Source of the DNA: Methanoregula sp.
Lineage (GTDB): Archaea > Halobacteriota > Methanomicrobia > Methanomicrobiales > Methanospirillaceae
NCBI GenBank assembly: GCA_026394695.1
Contig: JAPKXT010000078.1
Location: 1-15,282 of the forward strand
Reading direction: 5' to 3'
DNA length: 15,282 bases
Part shown: one piece after another, positions 12,746 through 15,282 of the stretch
Layout: every line of letters starts with the position of its first letter
Position numbering within the stretch: position 1 is the first letter of the stretch
The notes under the pieces: model-generated
What the model was told of the DNA's origin: nothing
Databases searched by the model: none
The model's input: only the letters and a program-made list of their open reading frames with translations
Made by a program: the position numbers and the translations under genes

Positions 12746-13300
12746 TCATGTTCCATCGTTATTCCTACTTTTTCCCTGGTTCTCCATCAGGTTCTGGGCA
12801 AACTCTTCCGCATGTTTGAGGTCTTCAGCATTTGGTCTCCCCTTATTGAGGCCCCCAAAAAGTTTAAGGAAGCTATTTGTGTTAAAACCTGCACAGGAAA
12901 ATTCATTGATAATCACGTAACCTCTGGATTGCAGTTTTTCCCGAAGCGCCGAGTGACTTTTTGCAGCATATTCCTCAAGAAATTCTCTGCCAGCCAGGAT
13001 GACCGGGACTCCACAGGTTGAGAAAATAAATGCTTTCCTGTTGGTGACTTTTGGCAGTTTATCGGCAAGGTCAAGGAGAGATTTGTGATGTTTTCCACCA
13101 TATATCCCTGAACCAAAGCCTACCAGGCCAAACTCCTGAAGCTCTTCAGGAATAATCTGCTGGGGCGTTTTTATCTGTGCATCAAGGACTTTTGCAAAGA
13201 CGTTAGCGATTTTCTCAGTATTTTTGTGATGATAGGAAAACAAAACCAGGAGAGATTTCATGGGTAATGGATCCCTGAGCTCATTTCCTTTCTTTTCCAT
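12746..13300 (-). CDS. Flavodoxin family protein (1)
   Basis: An FMN-binding flavodoxin fold. Counting from the inner ATG at 13261, strand 1 is MKSLLVLFSYHHKNTEKIA with the phosphate loop S-Y-H-H-K-N-T at 9-15. FGLVGFGSGIYGGKHHKS follows as the loop touching the flavin ring, then AFIFSTCGVPV. The tail (GGLNKGRPNAEDLKHAEEFA) is shared with the next gene. I place the start at 13300, where GAGG lies 5 bases upstream, adding 13 polar residues; 13261 is the alternative that matches the family length. It is a paralog of the protein at 13491-13982 and probably a small redox carrier; partners are unknown. A/T-rich. Confidence 0.78.
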   Translation of the reverse strand: MEKKGNELRDPLPMKSLLVLFSYHHKNTEKIANVFAKVLDAQIKTPQQIIPEELQEFGLVGFGSGIYGGKHHKSLLDLADKLPKVTNRKAFIFSTCGVPVILAGREFLEEYAAKSHSALREKLQSRGYVIINEFSCAGFNTNSFLKLFGGLNKGRPNAEDLKHAEEFAQNLMENQGKSRNNDGT

Positions 13301-13460
13301 TTTTCCTCTTTTCTTTTTATTATTATGTTCCACCGTTATGACAACATTTCCCTTTTTGTGCCCTTGTTCAAAATACCTAAACCGGTGTATCAGGTTTATC
13401 GAATTGTTCCCTGCATTGCTCAAAGATTTCTGAAGTGATTCCAAGAAATATTTTTACTTT

Positions 13461-13474
13461 TTTAATCGATTAAA
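13461..13474. promoter_or_regulatory. 14-bp palindrome at the flavodoxin 1 promoter
   Basis: TTTAATCGATTAAA is perfectly symmetric and lies between the two flavodoxin genes. On the minus strand it is followed by AAAAAAGTAAAAATATTT, a good box A. A site directly upstream of box A suits an activator or repressor. Confidence 0.45.
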
Positions 13475-13490
13475 TCAGAAGTTCCGGAAT

Positions 13491-13982
13491 TTAGGTTATA
13501 ACACCGACCGTTGATGTCGTCATGAGGCCTTTTGCGAACGCACGGGCCTTCTCCAGGTCCTTCTCGTCCGGATGTCCCTTATTCATTCCTCCGATCAATG
13601 CGAAAGCCCCCTTCAGGTCCAGGTTGAACCCCAGGGGACTAAACTCGCCGGGACACCAGAACTCGCCCACGACTTTACAGCCTTTTCCGGCAAGTTTCTC
13701 TTTGAGAGGCTGATGATGCCGCTCTCTGAAGTTACCCGACGTCGAAAACACGAATACGTTCTTCTCCATCGGAGGCATCATTTCGATCAGGTTGAAGAGG
13801 GTTTTATGGTGTTTGTATCCGTAGATACCAGATCCAAACCCGATCAGGTCGTACCCGGCGAGCTCTTCCGGGAGAACGGACTCGACTTTTGCGAGCGTCG
13901 CGTTCATGGTCTCTGCCATAGCTTTCGCGACCTTCTCGGTATTCATGCGGTGATAGGATTTATAAATGATAAGTGTCTTCAT
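13491..13982 (-). CDS. Flavodoxin family protein (2)
   Basis: A 163-residue flavodoxin. Residues 1-20 (MKTLIIYKSYHRMNTEKVAK) hold strand 1 and the FMN phosphate loop S-Y-H-R-M-N-T (9-15). YDLIGFGSGIYGYKHHKT (44-61) and VFVFSTSGN (76-84) are the other flavin-contact regions. WCPGEFSPLGFNLDLKG contains one Cys at about 110, equivalent to CAGFNTNSFLKL in the paralog. The ATG at 13982 has GGAG 4-5 bases upstream. The gene is more GC-rich than its paralog, so the pair may have different histories rather than being a recent duplication. A box A (AATATAAATATT) lies at 14023-14034. Confidence 0.85.
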   Translation of the reverse strand: MKTLIIYKSYHRMNTEKVAKAMAETMNATLAKVESVLPEELAGYDLIGFGSGIYGYKHHKTLFNLIEMMPPMEKNVFVFSTSGNFRERHHQPLKEKLAGKGCKVVGEFWCPGEFSPLGFNLDLKGAFALIGGMNKGHPDEKDLEKARAFAKGLMTTSTVGVIT

Positions 13983-14022
13983 TGTCTCCGGTAACTCCCA
14001 AGATTACGATTGAGATATATCA

Positions 14023-14034
14023 ATATTTATATTA
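14023..14034 (-). promoter_or_regulatory. Box A of flavodoxin 2
   Basis: AATATAAATATT on the minus strand, 41-52 bases upstream of the ATG at 13982, within an A/T-only stretch. It leaves a leader of about 15-20 bases containing the ribosome site. Confidence 0.55.
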
Positions 14035-14104
14035 GTACGGAAGGCCAGGTCGCAATTTTTTAGATATAATATATGAGAAGAGATAGGTATCGGTAAGAAG
14101 AGTA

Positions 14105-14240
14105 TGTTCCCCATGATCCCCGGACCGGAATCCCGGCCCCCAAAACAGGTCTTCCTTTCAATGCCACCTACTCTATACCGTATAAGTGGAGTTTTGCCTC
14201 CCAATAGGTGCTGTTAGTGGCCATTTTCAGCTCCGGTTCA
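14105..14240 (+). repeat. Family 1 repeat, copy R4 (diverged A+B)
   Basis: CCGGACCGGAATCCCGGCCC and CCCAAAACAGGTCTTCCTTTC correspond to module A. GAGTTTTGCCTCCCAATAGG...GTTAGTGGCCATTTTC corresponds to the first third of module B. Older-looking than R1-R3. Confidence 0.65.
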
Positions 14241-14347
14241 GCCCCGGACAGCCGAATGGGCAGAAAAATAAAGGAATCCCAAAACGTTAGTGCTCGTTTT
14301 TCGCGATTTAGTATCATTGAGCGTGCCAAAACCCCCTTCGGGAGAAA

Positions 14348-14500
14348 TAGTCGCTGACGGAGAGGTGGTATGGGTAAAGTGTAGGTTTTCCGGAGTCTCC
14401 AGTCTTGACTTCCGATCCCCAGAACAGGTGTTCATTTCCTCTTGACCTTGCCAGCCCCAGCTCAAAAAAGGGGGCTGCTGTAAGCCCGCAATTTTAACAG
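14348..14500 (+). repeat. Family 1 repeat, copy R5 (diverged A+D)
   Basis: GCTGACGGAGA, CCGATCCCCAGAACAGGTGT and TTTCCTCTTGACC match module A. CAGCTCAAAAAAGGGGGCTG...AAGCCCGC...CAGG matches module D of R3. The CAGCCCC / GGGGCTG arms (14452-14478) form a hairpin. The stretch 14241-14347 between R4 and R5 holds nothing I can name. Confidence 0.65.
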
Positions 14501-14519
14501 GTTTTATCCCGGATAAAAC
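14501..14519 (+). terminator. Perfect hairpin followed by a short T-run
   Basis: GTTTTATCC and GGATAAAAC flank a single C; GGTTATTTTTG follows. It closes repeat R5 and lies 15 bases before a small gene. Terminator or operator. Confidence 0.45.
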
Positions 14520-14533
14520 GGTTATTTTTGAAA

Positions 14534-14698
14534 ATGAAGAAATATTTTAGGTATCTTTCCTGGGTGTTGACGCACTTCTGCGAGGCTGGAAATGACCCTT
14601 ATCTGTTTGCCAAAAAGAGATTTTTACGGGATTATTTGAGATACGGTCGAGCTATTGTCCACATTGCATATATCCAAAAAGAGAAGGAAATATGGTGA
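14534..14698 (+). CDS. Small unrecognised protein, 54 residues
   Basis: ATG at 14534 to TGA at 14696-14698. The product is rich in Tyr, Phe, Arg and Lys: it begins MKKYFRYLSWVLTHF, has a middle EAGNDPYLFAKKRFLRDYLRYG, and ends IAYIQKEKEIW. It looks helical and basic, and would suit a nucleic-acid or membrane-surface peptide, but I recognise no family. No ribosome site is visible, so translation is uncertain. It could also be the remnant of a larger gene. It is A/T-rich, unlike the GC-rich reductase gene that follows 63 bases later. Confidence 0.4.
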   Translation: MKKYFRYLSWVLTHFCEAGNDPYLFAKKRFLRDYLRYGRAIVHIAYIQKEKEIW

Positions 14699-14708
14699 GG
14701 TAATCCCA

Positions 14709-14718
14709 ATTTATTATT
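14709..14718 (+). promoter_or_regulatory. Box A-like element of the QueG-like gene
   Basis: ATTTATTATT, 44-53 bases before the TTG start, with the ribosome site GGAAAGGAG between. Typical archaeal spacing for a short-leader mRNA. Confidence 0.5.
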
Positions 14719-14761
14719 GACTCATCAATAAAGAAAGGTCAGATCGGAAAGGAGTAGTGGA

Positions 14762-15282
14762 TTGGATCTCACATTGTTCTTCGAGGAGCAGGGAATCGAT
14801 GTCTTCTCCGAAGTCAGCCTCGACGACCTCTCATACGAGGACAGATCCTTAGTAGTGCAATTTTTCCCGGCCGCACGATCCGTGATCGTTTTCGGGAAGG
14901 AAGTTCCGGTCCCGGTGTACCAGATGCCACCGAATGAGAAGACCAGGGGGATGATCCGGATTGCAGAGGCGCTGGACAACACTGCTGTCAAGCTCGCCGT
15001 TCGCCTGGAAGTGGAGCAGGTCCCGGCCCTGCCCGTTCCGCTCTACCTGCCCGTCAGAATTGCTGACGGAAGAGTACAGGGGGTTGTCCGGTTGAAGCAG
15101 GTCGCAGCGGCAGGGGGGCTCGGGTCGCAAGGCAGGAATACCGTTCTCCTCTCTCCCCGGTTCGGCCCGCGGCTGTTGCTGAGCGGTGTCGTGACCGGAC
15201 GTCGGGTCCAGGAATCCCGGCAAGCCGAAAGTTGTGCCGGGAGAAAAGAAGCCCCGACCTGCAAAGGATGCGGACGCTGCAT
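14762..15282 (+). CDS. QueG-like Fe-S/corrinoid reductase, 3' truncated by the window
   Basis: An open frame from 14762 to the window end (173 codons, no stop). The start is TTG, fixed by the strong ribosome site GGAAAGGAG (14746-14754) 7 bases upstream; the GTG at 14757 is out of frame. The sequence matches the epoxyqueuosine reductase (QueG) superfamily: FFPAARSVIVFGKEVP (about 38-53), KQVAAAGGLGSQGRN (the family's A-G-L-G-x-x-G-x-N loop that contacts the cobalamin), LLSPRFGPRLLLSGVVTG, then CAGRKEAPTCKGCGRC opening the first 4Fe-4S cluster. The rest lies outside. QueG proper makes queuosine in bacterial tRNA. Archaea use archaeosine instead, so the substrate here is probably different. Confidence 0.8.
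   Translation, partial: MDLTLFFEEQGIDVFSEVSLDDLSYEDRSLVVQFFPAARSVIVFGKEVPVPVYQMPPNEKTRGMIRIAEALDNTAVKLAVRLEVEQVPALPVPLYLPVRIADGRVQGVVRLKQVAAAGGLGSQGRNTVLLSPRFGPRLLLSGVVTGRRVQESRQAESCAGRKEAPTCKGCGRC

Overview
The window looks like accessory chromosome of a methanogenic euryarchaeon, probably Methanomicrobiales (Methanoregula-like). The basis is two small Cys-rich DUF2769-type proteins, archaeal lipoproteins, A/T-rich box A promoters, poly-T terminators, and a mix of GC-rich genes with visibly AT-rich insertions. No rRNA, tRNA or CRISPR array was seen. The taxonomic call is inference from gene style, not from a marker gene.

Layout. 141-1537: two tandem MNT/HEPN units, the second fused into one protein whose HEPN half has lost its catalytic motif. 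1783-2586: an alpha/beta hydrolase broken by one in-frame TGA. 2798-3835: a KTSC-domain protein and two divergent-paralog DUF2769 proteins around a possibly structured spacer. 3977-4498: a head-on junction of two ruined genes, a VOC/glyoxalase 5' stub and a flavodoxin without its FMN phosphate loop. 4617-5707: a zinc-ribbon membrane protein with an octapeptide minisatellite, split by a frameshift at a run of seven G. 5784-6779: a two-helix membrane protein and a 2H phosphoesterase (LigT-like). 7357-8070: a lipoprotein alpha/beta hydrolase lacking about 45 residues. 8580-8820: two tandem 114-bp units with long inverted repeats. 8840-9388: an integral membrane protein. 9736-10338: a RelB/VapB-RelE type toxin-antitoxin operon with its operator. 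10644-11018: a Cys-rich lipoprotein. 11918-13982: an AT-rich block of a methyltransferase and two flavodoxins. 14534-14698: a small unrecognised gene. 14762-end: a QueG-like Fe-S/corrinoid reductase running off the window.

Two dispersed non-coding repeat families fill most large gaps. Family 1 (modules A, B, D) occurs at about 6831-7080, 11440-11664, 11691-11853, 14105-14240 and 14348-14519, always in the same orientation, and brackets the methyltransferase-flavodoxin block on both sides. Family 2 (C) occurs at 7224-7301, 8280-8358 and 10434-10493.

The overall picture is a decaying, repeat-rich zone with at least five visibly damaged genes, two kinds of toxin-antitoxin-like modules and a repeat-bracketed island. 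The observations most worth following are the tandem hairpin units at 8589-8805 whose arms appear to co-vary, the repeat-bracketed island, the G7 frameshift gene, and the fused MNT-HEPN protein with no HEPN motif.
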